Below are positions 56,714-64,000 of a stretch of 64,000 bases of DNA, piece after piece. The notes beneath the pieces are model-generated. The model did no database searches and was not told where the DNA came from. It saw only the letters and a program-made list of their open reading frames with translations. Within the stretch, counting starts at the first letter, position 1. The number at the start of each line of letters is the position of its first letter. Source of the DNA: Membranihabitans marinus (GTDB lineage Bacteria > Bacteroidota > Bacteroidia > Chitinophagales > Saprospiraceae); NCBI RefSeq assembly GCF_021729155.1, contig NZ_JAJQYA010000010.1, positions 1 to 64,000 of the forward strand, written 5' to 3'. Both the position numbers and the translations under genes were made by a program.

Positions 56714-57563
56714 TCCAGTAGCCACACGGTGGGAAAAGTACTTGGATTTGGATTATTATACTGAAGGACCAGGATTAGATACAGAAGGCAATCTGTATTT
56801 CACAACCCTTACTGGTGGCTATATAATGAAGGTGTCTAAAGGCAACCCTCCTAGACAGTGGGCGCAATCCCCCTGCCCCAATGGACAGCGAATATTGTCT
56901 GATGGAAGTCACTTGGTTTGTGAAACAGCCCATCATGAAATTGTCCAATTCAATGCCTATGGACAGAAGATCAAGACTTGGGTAGCTGGATTGTGCGCGG
57001 GAGAAAAAGTCTATTCGCCCAATGATTTAACGATTGACGAGTCACAAGGATTTTACTTTACGGACTCTATCCGTCACTACGGCAAGGTTTTTTTCGTTGG
57101 TTGGGATGGTAGAGAAGAAGTCATTGCTACCGATGTTGATTACCCCAATGGTATTGCATTGGACGCTCAATCCGAGTGGTTGTATATTGCTGAAAGTCAT
57201 AGTAACTCTATATTGCGAGTCAAATTAGCTGGTCCTGGTAAAGGGAAAGGCAAACCAGAAGTTTTCACGGTTTTACCCTTTAATCCTCGCCCATTGGACG
57301 AAAATCATTTGCCACTTACGGCAAATTTGCCAGATGGCATCGCTTTTGACCAGCAGGGACGACTATGGGTAGCACATTACGGTATGAATGCTTTGCAGAT
57401 CATTGACGGGGACGGTCAATGGATAGGCAGTGCGGAAACAGGAATTCCCGCTACGAGTAATTTATGTTTTTCTAAGGATTTTAATTCCATTTATGTTACG
57501 GGAGGGATGGGTGAACCCGGCCCGGGCAGAGTCCATATTATTTATATTGAATCATTGTCATAA
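56706..57563 (+). CDS. SMP-30/gluconolactonase-family lactonase
   Basis: ATG 56706 (MNSPVATRW) overlaps the previous stop and is preferred over the frame's earlier start at 56643. The 285-residue six-blade propeller has the metal ligands of the family: Glu in YTEGPGLD, Asn-Asp in SPNDLTID, Asn in DYPNGIALD and Asp in NLPDGIAFD. It has no signal peptide, so it acts in the cytoplasm. SMP-30 enzymes hydrolyse sugar lactones. In the proposed route it opens the lactone formed by the SDR from ManNAc. Translational coupling to the M81 gene supports joint use. Confidence 0.9.
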   Translation: MNSPVATRWEKYLDLDYYTEGPGLDTEGNLYFTTLTGGYIMKVSKGNPPRQWAQSPCPNGQRILSDGSHLVCETAHHEIVQFNAYGQKIKTWVAGLCAGEKVYSPNDLTIDESQGFYFTDSIRHYGKVFFVGWDGREEVIATDVDYPNGIALDAQSEWLYIAESHSNSILRVKLAGPGKGKGKPEVFTVLPFNPRPLDENHLPLTANLPDGIAFDQQGRLWVAHYGMNALQIIDGDGQWIGSAETGIPATSNLCFSKDFNSIYVTGGMGEPGPGRVHIIYIESLS

Positions 57564-57578
57564 AAAATTAAGCAAACC

Positions 57579-60104
57579 ATGAAAAGATCTATACTATCCT
57601 TACTCATTCTTCTAATTTCTTTGTCATGTGTTTGGTCTCAGTCCAATACTTTGAGTGTGAAAGAATTATCTGCCATTCCCGATCAAGAGGGATTTGCAGG
57701 AATGTTTGCAGGAGTGAGTAATGGTGCTTTGTTATGTATGGGGGGAGCTAATTTTCCTGAGGCCAAGCCATGGGAAGGAGGAGAGAAGAAATGGTATGAT
57801 AATATTTACGTTTTAGAGGACAAAGAAGGACAGTGGACGCTAGTCAATGAAAGTTTACCGAGACCGTTGGCTTATGGAGTTGCCGTAAATTATCAGAATG
57901 AAGTAATAGTCATCGGGGGAAGCAATGCTGATGGCCACTATGGAGATGTATTCGCACTTCAATATGTTGATGGTCGGATTTCTGTGGATGACAATTATCC
58001 TAGACTACCGATTCCATTGGCGAATATGGCCGGAGCACTAGTGGGCGATGAAATATTTGTGGCTGGTGGATTATCCTCTCCTACAGGGAGACCTGAAAAA
58101 GTGTTTTACCGGTTGGATTTATCAAAAAATCAAGAGGAACTCGCTTGGGAAAAATTAGAACCATGGCCTGGTGCTGCCCGTATGTTAGCCGTATCAGCAT
58201 CTAAAGATGGATTGTTTTATTTGTTTAGTGGTATCGATGTGACGGCCGCTGACAAAGCAAGTGGTGGAAGAACCATGTTGAAGGATGCCTATGTATTTGA
58301 CCCTGCTACTGCGGAGTGGGATACCTTGTCCGATCTACCTAGATCGGTAGCAGCTGGACCCAATCCCGCTCCTATAATGGGACAAAATCACATCATTTTT
58401 GCCGGAGGTTTAGATGAAGCTACCGCTGCTCATACTGATCCGGCGAGTCATCCCGGTTTTAAAGAAGAAATATTGGCTTACAACACCTTGAGCAAGACTT
58501 ATGTCAAAGTAGGAGATATGCCTTCTGGTGGTTCTAGGGTAACCTTGCCAAGTACGCAATGGGCTGGGGATTGGGTCATTCCCAATGGAGAATCAGGACC
58601 AGGAGTAAGGTCATCAAAGGTGTATTTATTGAACAATTCAGTTGAATTCGGAGTATGGAATTGGAGTTTTTTACTCGTTTACTTACTCGGAATGCTCTAC
58701 ATGGGGTATTTCTTTTCGAAACGAGGAAATACTACGGAGGATTATTTTCTGGCAGGCCAGCGAATTCCTTGGTGGGCGGCTGGATTGAGTATCTATGGGA
58801 CGCAGTTAAGTGCCATTACATTTATGGCCATACCTGCTATAGTGTATGCAACCGATTGGACTTTGGCCATTGGGTCTTTGATGATATTGGCTATTGTTCC
58901 ATTGATCATTCGATATTATGTTCCATTTTTCCGAAGATTAAGTGTGACGACAGCCTATGAATATTTAGAACATCGATTCAATGCCAATGTCCGCACCATG
59001 GCCAGTATCACTTTTATATTGATGCAGTTGGCGCGAGTGGGTATTGTGGTTTATTTGCCGGCGATTGCCATTGCTTCGGTCACTGGATTAGATATTTATT
59101 TCTGTATAGTAATCATGGGAGTGATTTCCACTATTTACACCATGATGGGGGGAATTGAAGCAGTAATATGGACCGATGTTATACAAGTGGTTGTATTGAT
59201 TGGTGGCGCGATCTGCTGTATTATCATAGCGTCCTTACATATCGATGGCGGATTTACAGAAATTATTCATCAGGGAATTAATTTTGATAAATTTTCAATG
59301 ATTCATTTGGGATGGGATCCTTCTAAATTGGTGCTTTGGGTAGCTTTGGTAAGTTTTTTCTTCCTCAATATTATTCCATACACATCAGATCAAACCGTGG
59401 TTCAGCGATACTTGACGGTGAAATCGGAAAAGGAAGTTGCTAAAAGTTTATGGACCAATGGTTTGTTGATGTTGCCAGGCATAGTAATCTTTTTTGGACT
59501 AGGGACTACTTTATTTGTGTATTACATAGACAATCCCAGCATTATCAATTCCAATAAGCCAGATGAATTACTTCCGTTTTATATTGTCCACCATTTGCCC
59601 AATGGTTTGGCTGGGATCGTAATTGCGGCGCTATTTGCTGCAAGTATGTCCTCTTTGGACAGTAGTATGAACAGTATATCTTCTGCTTATGTAACGGATA
59701 TTCATCCTAAGATTGCAGGGGCTTTGTCTGATGCTCAGAATCTCCGATTGGCTAAGAGTATCACCATTTTTATTGGAGTAATCGGGACGGCTTCCGCCAT
59801 GTTGATAGCGATTGCCGATGTAGATTATATATTTGATTTTTTCCAAGAGATGCTCGGTTTATTCGGCGGTGGCTTGGCTGGGGTATTTGCACTGGCTATT
59901 TTTGTGAAACGTGCCAATGCGACCAGTGCTATCATTGGGTTGTTGGGTAGTGCGATGGTCACTTATTTGTTCAAGACTCAGACCGACATTACCGGCTACT
60001 TATATGGAGCGATAGGGGTCATAAGTTGTGTTTTGATCGGAATATTGCTCAGTTTTATAATTCCTACAAAGACAACGGCCAGTGTAGCCACGGCTAGTGA
60101 ATAG
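57579..60104 (+). CDS. NanM-type mutarotase propeller fused to a sodium:solute symporter
   Basis: The 841-residue protein has an N-terminal signal peptide (residues about 1-20), then a kelch-type propeller of the cyclically permuted mutarotase/NanM group to about residue 350 (GNTLSVKELSAIPDQEGFAG-type start, GGANFPEAKPWEGG, VIGGSNADGHYGD, FVAGGLSSPTGRPEKVF). From about residue 357 it is an SSS-family symporter: WNWSFLLVYLLGMLYMGYFF, GNTTEDYFLAGQRIPWWAAG, TIYTMMGGIEAVIWTDVIQ and FAASMSSLDSSMNSISSAY, with the usual many helices. An exported propeller joined to the periplasmic N-terminus of the transporter fits the topology. It would convert alpha to beta anomers of the sugar acid right at the pore. 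It ends the 20-gene operon. Confidence 0.93.
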   Translation: MKRSILSLLILLISLSCVWSQSNTLSVKELSAIPDQEGFAGMFAGVSNGALLCMGGANFPEAKPWEGGEKKWYDNIYVLEDKEGQWTLVNESLPRPLAYGVAVNYQNEVIVIGGSNADGHYGDVFALQYVDGRISVDDNYPRLPIPLANMAGALVGDEIFVAGGLSSPTGRPEKVFYRLDLSKNQEELAWEKLEPWPGAARMLAVSASKDGLFYLFSGIDVTAADKASGGRTMLKDAYVFDPATAEWDTLSDLPRSVAAGPNPAPIMGQNHIIFAGGLDEATAAHTDPASHPGFKEEILAYNTLSKTYVKVGDMPSGGSRVTLPSTQWAGDWVIPNGESGPGVRSSKVYLLNNSVEFGVWNWSFLLVYLLGMLYMGYFFSKRGNTTEDYFLAGQRIPWWAAGLSIYGTQLSAITFMAIPAIVYATDWTLAIGSLMILAIVPLIIRYYVPFFRRLSVTTAYEYLEHRFNANVRTMASITFILMQLARVGIVVYLPAIAIASVTGLDIYFCIVIMGVISTIYTMMGGIEAVIWTDVIQVVVLIGGAICCIIIASLHIDGGFTEIIHQGINFDKFSMIHLGWDPSKLVLWVALVSFFFLNIIPYTSDQTVVQRYLTVKSEKEVAKSLWTNGLLMLPGIVIFFGLGTTLFVYYIDNPSIINSNKPDELLPFYIVHHLPNGLAGIVIAALFAASMSSLDSSMNSISSAYVTDIHPKIAGALSDAQNLRLAKSITIFIGVIGTASAMLIAIADVDYIFDFFQEMLGLFGGGLAGVFALAIFVKRANATSAIIGLLGSAMVTYLFKTQTDITGYLYGAIGVISCVLIGILLSFIIPTKTTASVATASE

Positions 60105-60126
60105 GCCTATTTAAAGTGTTTTATTG

Positions 60127-60180
60127 AATTCCGTTAGAGATTAGGGCAATGACTTGATTTCTAACGGAATTTTGCTTTTT
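60127..60180 (+). terminator. Terminator of the 20-gene operon
   Basis: AATTCCGTTAGA (60127-60138) pairs perfectly with TCTAACGGAATT (60160-60171) over a 21-base loop, and is followed by TTGCTTTTT. It closes the cluster that starts at 37069. Confidence 0.85.
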
Positions 60181-60527
60181 AGATGCTTGTATTATTAATC
60201 CAACAGTCTTTTAAAATCTTAATATTTTTCTGCAACATTAATGTGATGAGAGAAAACAAGAGATTTATAAGAAATCGTGAAATTCAAGTAATTCTTAGAG
60301 AGTCAGACCGATATTAAAATTACATCAACCTCAACTTACTTTCTATCTTAACTGACCATATATTAACAATTGATACCATTATTTAAAAATCCTTTAGTAT
60401 ATTCATATAATTTGTGAATTGGCAATCGAGGTGTTTGTTTTGGTGTTTTGGTTGAATGAAACTGGTATATGTGTTGTTGGTTTGTTAGTAATTCAAAATA
60501 AATATTTTGGTGAAATAACGGTGTGCG
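60181..60527. other. Intergenic region with a G/T-rich leader before the HNH gene
   Basis: The first 240 bases are AT-rich with nothing recognisable. From about 60420 to 60490 the plus strand turns strongly G/T-rich (GGTGTTTGTTTTGGTGTTTT and later GTGTTGTTGGTTTGTTAG), unlike the rest of the window. It then gives AACGGTGTGCG just before the ATG. This could be the boundary of an acquired gene cassette; I can find no partner repeat on the other side of the gene. Confidence 0.35.
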
Positions 60528-61097
60528 ATGGCTAAAGCGTTAAAATATGAAACTGTTAAGGAGTTTATTTTTTGGTCATATGCAAACCTCGCTATGGCAC
60601 ACACCGCTGTGGAGCGAAATCAAGAAAAATATGGAACTTTCAATTATATAATAAGAGCAAAACTTTATAAAGGATTGAAAGATGAAACAATGAATATGCG
60701 AACAATATTTGATGATGAAAAAATTAAATTACAAACAGGACAGATTTGCAATTATTGTGGTTCTAAAGAAAAATTGGCACTAGATCATATTTTTCCTCAA
60801 AAAATGGGTGGAAAAGATGATGCTGAAAATTTGGTATTTGCCTGTCGTAGTTGTAATAGTTCAAAAGGTAAAAAATGCTTGATGGAGTGGATGAATTTTA
60901 ATGGTGAATTTTTGCCACTAATGATAATTAGAAGGTATCTAAAATTAGTATTTCAGTATTGTAAAGAAAATGGATTGCTTGATAAGCGCATTGATGAATT
61001 AAAGAGTTTAGAGTTACCGTTTAAAGTTGAGTTTATTCCGACTAAATATCCAAAACCAAAAGAATTGAAATTACATAGCAATCAAAAATTAATTTGA
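60528..61097 (+). CDS. Stand-alone HNH endonuclease
   Basis: The 189-residue protein has an HNH module at about residues 66-105: two zinc-binding Cys pairs (CNYCGSKEKLALDHIFPQ and ACRSCNSSKGKK) around LDHIFPQKMGG, with DH as the catalytic start and N in NLVF and CNSSKG. N- and C-terminal parts are Lys-rich and unassigned. No methylase or restriction partner is next to it. Its unusual G/T-rich leader and lack of connection to the sugar genes suggest an acquired gene, perhaps a solitary defence or homing-type nuclease. Confidence 0.87.
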   Translation: MAKALKYETVKEFIFWSYANLAMAHTAVERNQEKYGTFNYIIRAKLYKGLKDETMNMRTIFDDEKIKLQTGQICNYCGSKEKLALDHIFPQKMGGKDDAENLVFACRSCNSSKGKKCLMEWMNFNGEFLPLMIIRRYLKLVFQYCKENGLLDKRIDELKSLELPFKVEFIPTKYPKPKELKLHSNQKLI

Positions 61098-61242
61098 AGT
61101 CGATATCCATATTATTTGTTATGAATGTAATTTATTAGGTAAATATTAGAAAAAGTAATTTCAAATTCATTACACCTAGAAAAGAAATATAAATTCAGTT
61201 AATCATTGCTAAAATCTAACATCGGCATTATCTTTAATCTAA

Positions 61243-63933
61243 ATGAGGAATTGGTGTACGATAATAATTAGGCAAATAGAATTATTGGCGTTGCTCGGAT
61301 TGTCCATGAGTTTAGTGGGACAAGAAGTGCCAAGAATGCACAGTTTTGATAAATCAGACTATAAAGGATTATATCAAAATTGGGATTTTGCTGAGGATTG
61401 TAAGGGTAACTTATATGTGGCGAATACCGCTGGTGTATTTATATACAATGGTTTTGCTTGGAAGCAGGTAGTGTTAAACTATGGTCATATACCTCGAGCC
61501 CTTCACTTGGGAAAGGATTGTAAAATATATGTCGGGGGATATGAGACCATTGGGGTAATTGATCCCAGTGCAGATACCCTAACCGTTGTAGCTCTGGAAA
61601 ACAGTCAAATTGAAGATTCAGAAGAGGAAATTTGGCATGTTTTCGAAGATCGTTCAGCTATTTATTTTCAATCATTTTCACTGCTATATAAATATGATTA
61701 TGAAATTATCGAGAAAATCACTCCTCCAAATAATATCATGTTTGGTCAATATTTGGATGATAAGATCTTTATTCCTGAAATTAGAGGAGGTTTATTTGAA
61801 TTTGATGATCAGACATTTACCAAACTTTCAGAAAAAGGACTGCCACCAGAAGTTAAGATCGTAGGAGTAGAAATCCTTGATGGAGAACTGATTATTGCCA
61901 CAGAATTCCATGGAATAGCTTGGTACAATAAGGATCATTTTGAGTTTATAAATTCATCATTTACAAGACAAATTAAGGATGAACAAATCAACAAAATGAT
62001 TAAACTTCAGGATGGACGAATTGCAATAGGGACGATTAGGAATGGCATTTATATTACAGATGATTTTATTGATTTTGATTTCCATATTAACCGCGAAAAT
62101 GGTCTTTCAAACAATACCGTTCTATCTTTATACCAAACCCAGTTCGGTCCTCTTTGTGTGGGGCTAGAGAGAGGATTTGAGATTATTGATATTCATAAGC
62201 CAGGCATTCACTACTACGATTCCAAAGGACAATTGGGGACTATCTTTTCTACCATTTGGCATAATGATCAATTTTATTTAGGAAGTAATCAAGGATTATA
62301 TCTCAAAAATTCATTGGGGGAATTTGAACTTGTGCCGGGTTCTCAGGGACAAGTTTTGACTTTGCTTAGTTATCAAAATGAACTGATTATAGGACATAAT
62401 CGAGGGACCTTGGTCTTGGATGCAAAGCAAGAATTGGTACATGTGTCTGAGCGAACGGGTGGTTTACATATGCAGGTTGTCGGGCGGGATAGTATTCTGC
62501 AATCCACTTATACAGGTATTATTCTTCTCGAAAAGATAAAGGGGAGTTGGCAGGAAGTACATGTTGTTGAGGGAAGTGACCAATTGATCGAACATTTTCT
62601 ATATTCCAATGGATCATTGGCTGGTATTCAGAAGTATAAAGGATTGCTACACTACAAATTGGATAAGAATTTTACGAAAGTAGAGGAGGCTCAGTATTAT
62701 TTGCCTCAAACGAGTATAAAACGAGAAGGCCTCGTAGATATATTTACTAAAGAAAACGGTTTTAATATAGTTTACGACACGTTGTTGTATTGTGTTTCTG
62801 CCACAGAAATATTTCCTTATAGTTTTGAAGACAAACAAAGCAGAATAGAATCTGAATCCGATTTGAACCAGGTTTATTCACTTTTTAGTAAGATATACAA
62901 CTCATTGGAGTATGGTCAACTATTGAATCAAAATCCTCTGTCCGACGAATTGGTCATACAATTGGAAGAAGGATATATGAAAATTGCTATGGCTGAATAT
63001 ATTGAATTAGAAGAAAATAGAGATATCGTTGTGGAGGCGGTTTCGGTTCAAGACATAGGTCATGTCGATATTGAGTCGGATGGTCAGGTTTATAATGCTA
63101 ATAACAATGATTTGCAAATTCAATTGGCTTTAAATAGAAATCTCTTTATTTCAAAAACTCATTTGAAATTCAAAGTAAGTGGTTTTATAGAAGACTGGCA
63201 AGATATTCCTGAAAATGGATTGGTTCTGTTAACCAAATTACCGGCTGGGAAATATGATTTTATAGTGGACAATGGTGAACAGATTCAATCCTTATATAAG
63301 TTTGAAATTAAGCCACCATGGTATCGGTCTACTTTGGGCTTTTTACTGTATTTCATTTTAGGATTCACCGTTTTCATCGCCATCAATGGTTATTATAGAA
63401 GGAAATGGAAGAGAGAAAAAATGAAAATGGAACATGAGAAAAAAGAGTTTATAGAGAAGGAGGCCATGAGACTTAAAGCCAAGAACCTCGAACATGAGGT
63501 CAATTTTAAAACCAAAATGTTAGCCAACAGTGCCATGGCTTTGGTTCAAAAAAATAAAGCTTTAGATGAATTAAAAGACTTGGTGAAAAATGAATTTAAA
63601 ACCAATGATCATACTCAAAAGCAAAACTTGTATAATAAGATTGTAAAAATAGTGGATACCAACCTCAGTAGTAAGAAGGATTGGGAAGTTTTTGAGACCA
63701 ATTTTGCTCAGGTTCACAAAGACTTTATTCAAAGAATGAAAGAATCATATCCCGATATTACACAGGGAGATCTAAAATTGGCAGCCTACATTAGAATGGA
63801 CATGAGTTCTAAAGAAATTGCCCCCCTCTTGGGCATTTCCGTTCGCTCCGTTGAAAACAAACGGTATCGACTGCGTAAAAAAATGAATTTGACTATAGAT
63901 GACAATCTTTCCGAATTTTTGATGCGATTTTAA
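61243..63933 (+). CDS. Kinase-less membrane regulator: propeller sensor, Y_Y_Y domain, coiled coil, LuxR-type HTH
   Basis: The 896-residue protein has a signal/anchor at the start (LLALLGLSMSLVGQ). Residues about 40-520 form periplasmic two-component-regulator-type propeller blades, and about 600-685 a Y_Y_Y-like domain. A transmembrane helix follows at about 694-715 (LGFLLYFILGFTVFIAINGY), then a charged coiled coil at about 718-790. The end (about 820-896) is a LuxR-like helix-turn-helix: DLKLAAYIRMDMSSKEIAPL, LGISVRSVENKRYRLRKK. There is no histidine kinase or receiver, so signal passes directly from periplasm to DNA. The promoter may be TATCTTTA at 61229-61236, very close to the ATG. Its targets are unknown; the neighbouring sugar operon is a candidate. 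Confidence 0.87.
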   Translation: MRNWCTIIIRQIELLALLGLSMSLVGQEVPRMHSFDKSDYKGLYQNWDFAEDCKGNLYVANTAGVFIYNGFAWKQVVLNYGHIPRALHLGKDCKIYVGGYETIGVIDPSADTLTVVALENSQIEDSEEEIWHVFEDRSAIYFQSFSLLYKYDYEIIEKITPPNNIMFGQYLDDKIFIPEIRGGLFEFDDQTFTKLSEKGLPPEVKIVGVEILDGELIIATEFHGIAWYNKDHFEFINSSFTRQIKDEQINKMIKLQDGRIAIGTIRNGIYITDDFIDFDFHINRENGLSNNTVLSLYQTQFGPLCVGLERGFEIIDIHKPGIHYYDSKGQLGTIFSTIWHNDQFYLGSNQGLYLKNSLGEFELVPGSQGQVLTLLSYQNELIIGHNRGTLVLDAKQELVHVSERTGGLHMQVVGRDSILQSTYTGIILLEKIKGSWQEVHVVEGSDQLIEHFLYSNGSLAGIQKYKGLLHYKLDKNFTKVEEAQYYLPQTSIKREGLVDIFTKENGFNIVYDTLLYCVSATEIFPYSFEDKQSRIESESDLNQVYSLFSKIYNSLEYGQLLNQNPLSDELVIQLEEGYMKIAMAEYIELEENRDIVVEAVSVQDIGHVDIESDGQVYNANNNDLQIQLALNRNLFISKTHLKFKVSGFIEDWQDIPENGLVLLTKLPAGKYDFIVDNGEQIQSLYKFEIKPPWYRSTLGFLLYFILGFTVFIAINGYYRRKWKREKMKMEHEKKEFIEKEAMRLKAKNLEHEVNFKTKMLANSAMALVQKNKALDELKDLVKNEFKTNDHTQKQNLYNKIVKIVDTNLSSKKDWEVFETNFAQVHKDFIQRMKESYPDITQGDLKLAAYIRMDMSSKEIAPLLGISVRSVENKRYRLRKKMNLTIDDNLSEFLMRF

Positions 63934-64000
63934 AGATAAGAATAAGGGTTAAAATTTTTCAAACACAGAAAAAAGTAGTATATTATTTCGTGATTGTTTT

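Overview
The window looks like chromosome from a low-GC, probably marine member of the Bacteroidota. The signs are type IX secretion (T9SS) C-terminal sorting domains, two SusC/SusD pairs, Bacteroidota-type promoters (TTTG ... TAnnTTTG), almost no Shine-Dalgarno sequences and many lipoboxes. The style of the 1797-residue T9SS protein hints at a Saprospiria-like lineage, but that is only an impression. No tRNA, rRNA, CRISPR array or intact insertion sequence was seen.

Layout. Bases 1-5816 hold the end of one T9SS cargo gene and a giant second one. A palindromic repeat and an AraC-type regulator follow (5858-6921). Bases 7052-14783 are a sugar-acid block: a ThuA/dehydrogenase/cupredoxin fusion, a tagatose-3-epimerase-like isomerase, a Gfo/Idh/MocA oxidoreductase, a FadR-type regulator and mannonate dehydratase (uxuA). 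Bases 15090-27652 hold a second FadR regulator, divergent from a SusC/SusD operon with two surface lipoproteins, an FG-GAP protein and a sialidase-fold protein. Bases 27728-36719 hold a third FadR regulator, divergent from a second SusC/SusD pair, followed by two more sialidase-fold genes, one of them frameshifted. Bases 37069-60104 are one 20-gene, single-strand cluster: a sulfamidase-like sulfatase, six sialidase-fold proteins, two SGNH esterases, a conserved unknown protein and a complete-looking set of cytoplasmic catabolic enzymes, ending in a mutarotase-symporter fusion and a strong terminator. A lone HNH nuclease and a kinase-less propeller/LuxR-type regulator close the window.

How it may work. 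The secreted and surface proteins (nine sialidase-fold proteins in four families, a sulfatase, SGNH esterases, SusCD pairs) would release and capture a sialic acid or related nonulosonic acid. The NanM-like propeller fused to a sodium symporter would handle and import it. Inside the cell the window encodes an N-acetylneuraminate lyase with every E. coli NanA key residue in register, but no NanK, NanE, NagA or NagB. Instead the same operon has an SDR dehydrogenase, an SMP-30 lactonase, an aspartoacylase-like M14 deacylase, a threonine-synthase-fold PLP lyase, RidA and an HpaI-type aldolase. Together these fit a kinase-free oxidative route: ManNAc -> lactone -> N-acetylmannosaminate -> mannosaminate -> 2-keto-3-deoxygluconate -> pyruvate + glyceraldehyde. 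The uxuA product would enter at the same intermediate. This pathway is my inference from gene content and is the main point to test.

Regulation. An identical 20-base element, TGTATATTTGACCAACAAAT, lies over the -7 box of the promoters of the two SusC operons and the sulfatase operon. Diverged copies lie upstream of uxuA and of the third FadR gene. This ties the blocks into one predicted regulon of the three FadR paralogs.
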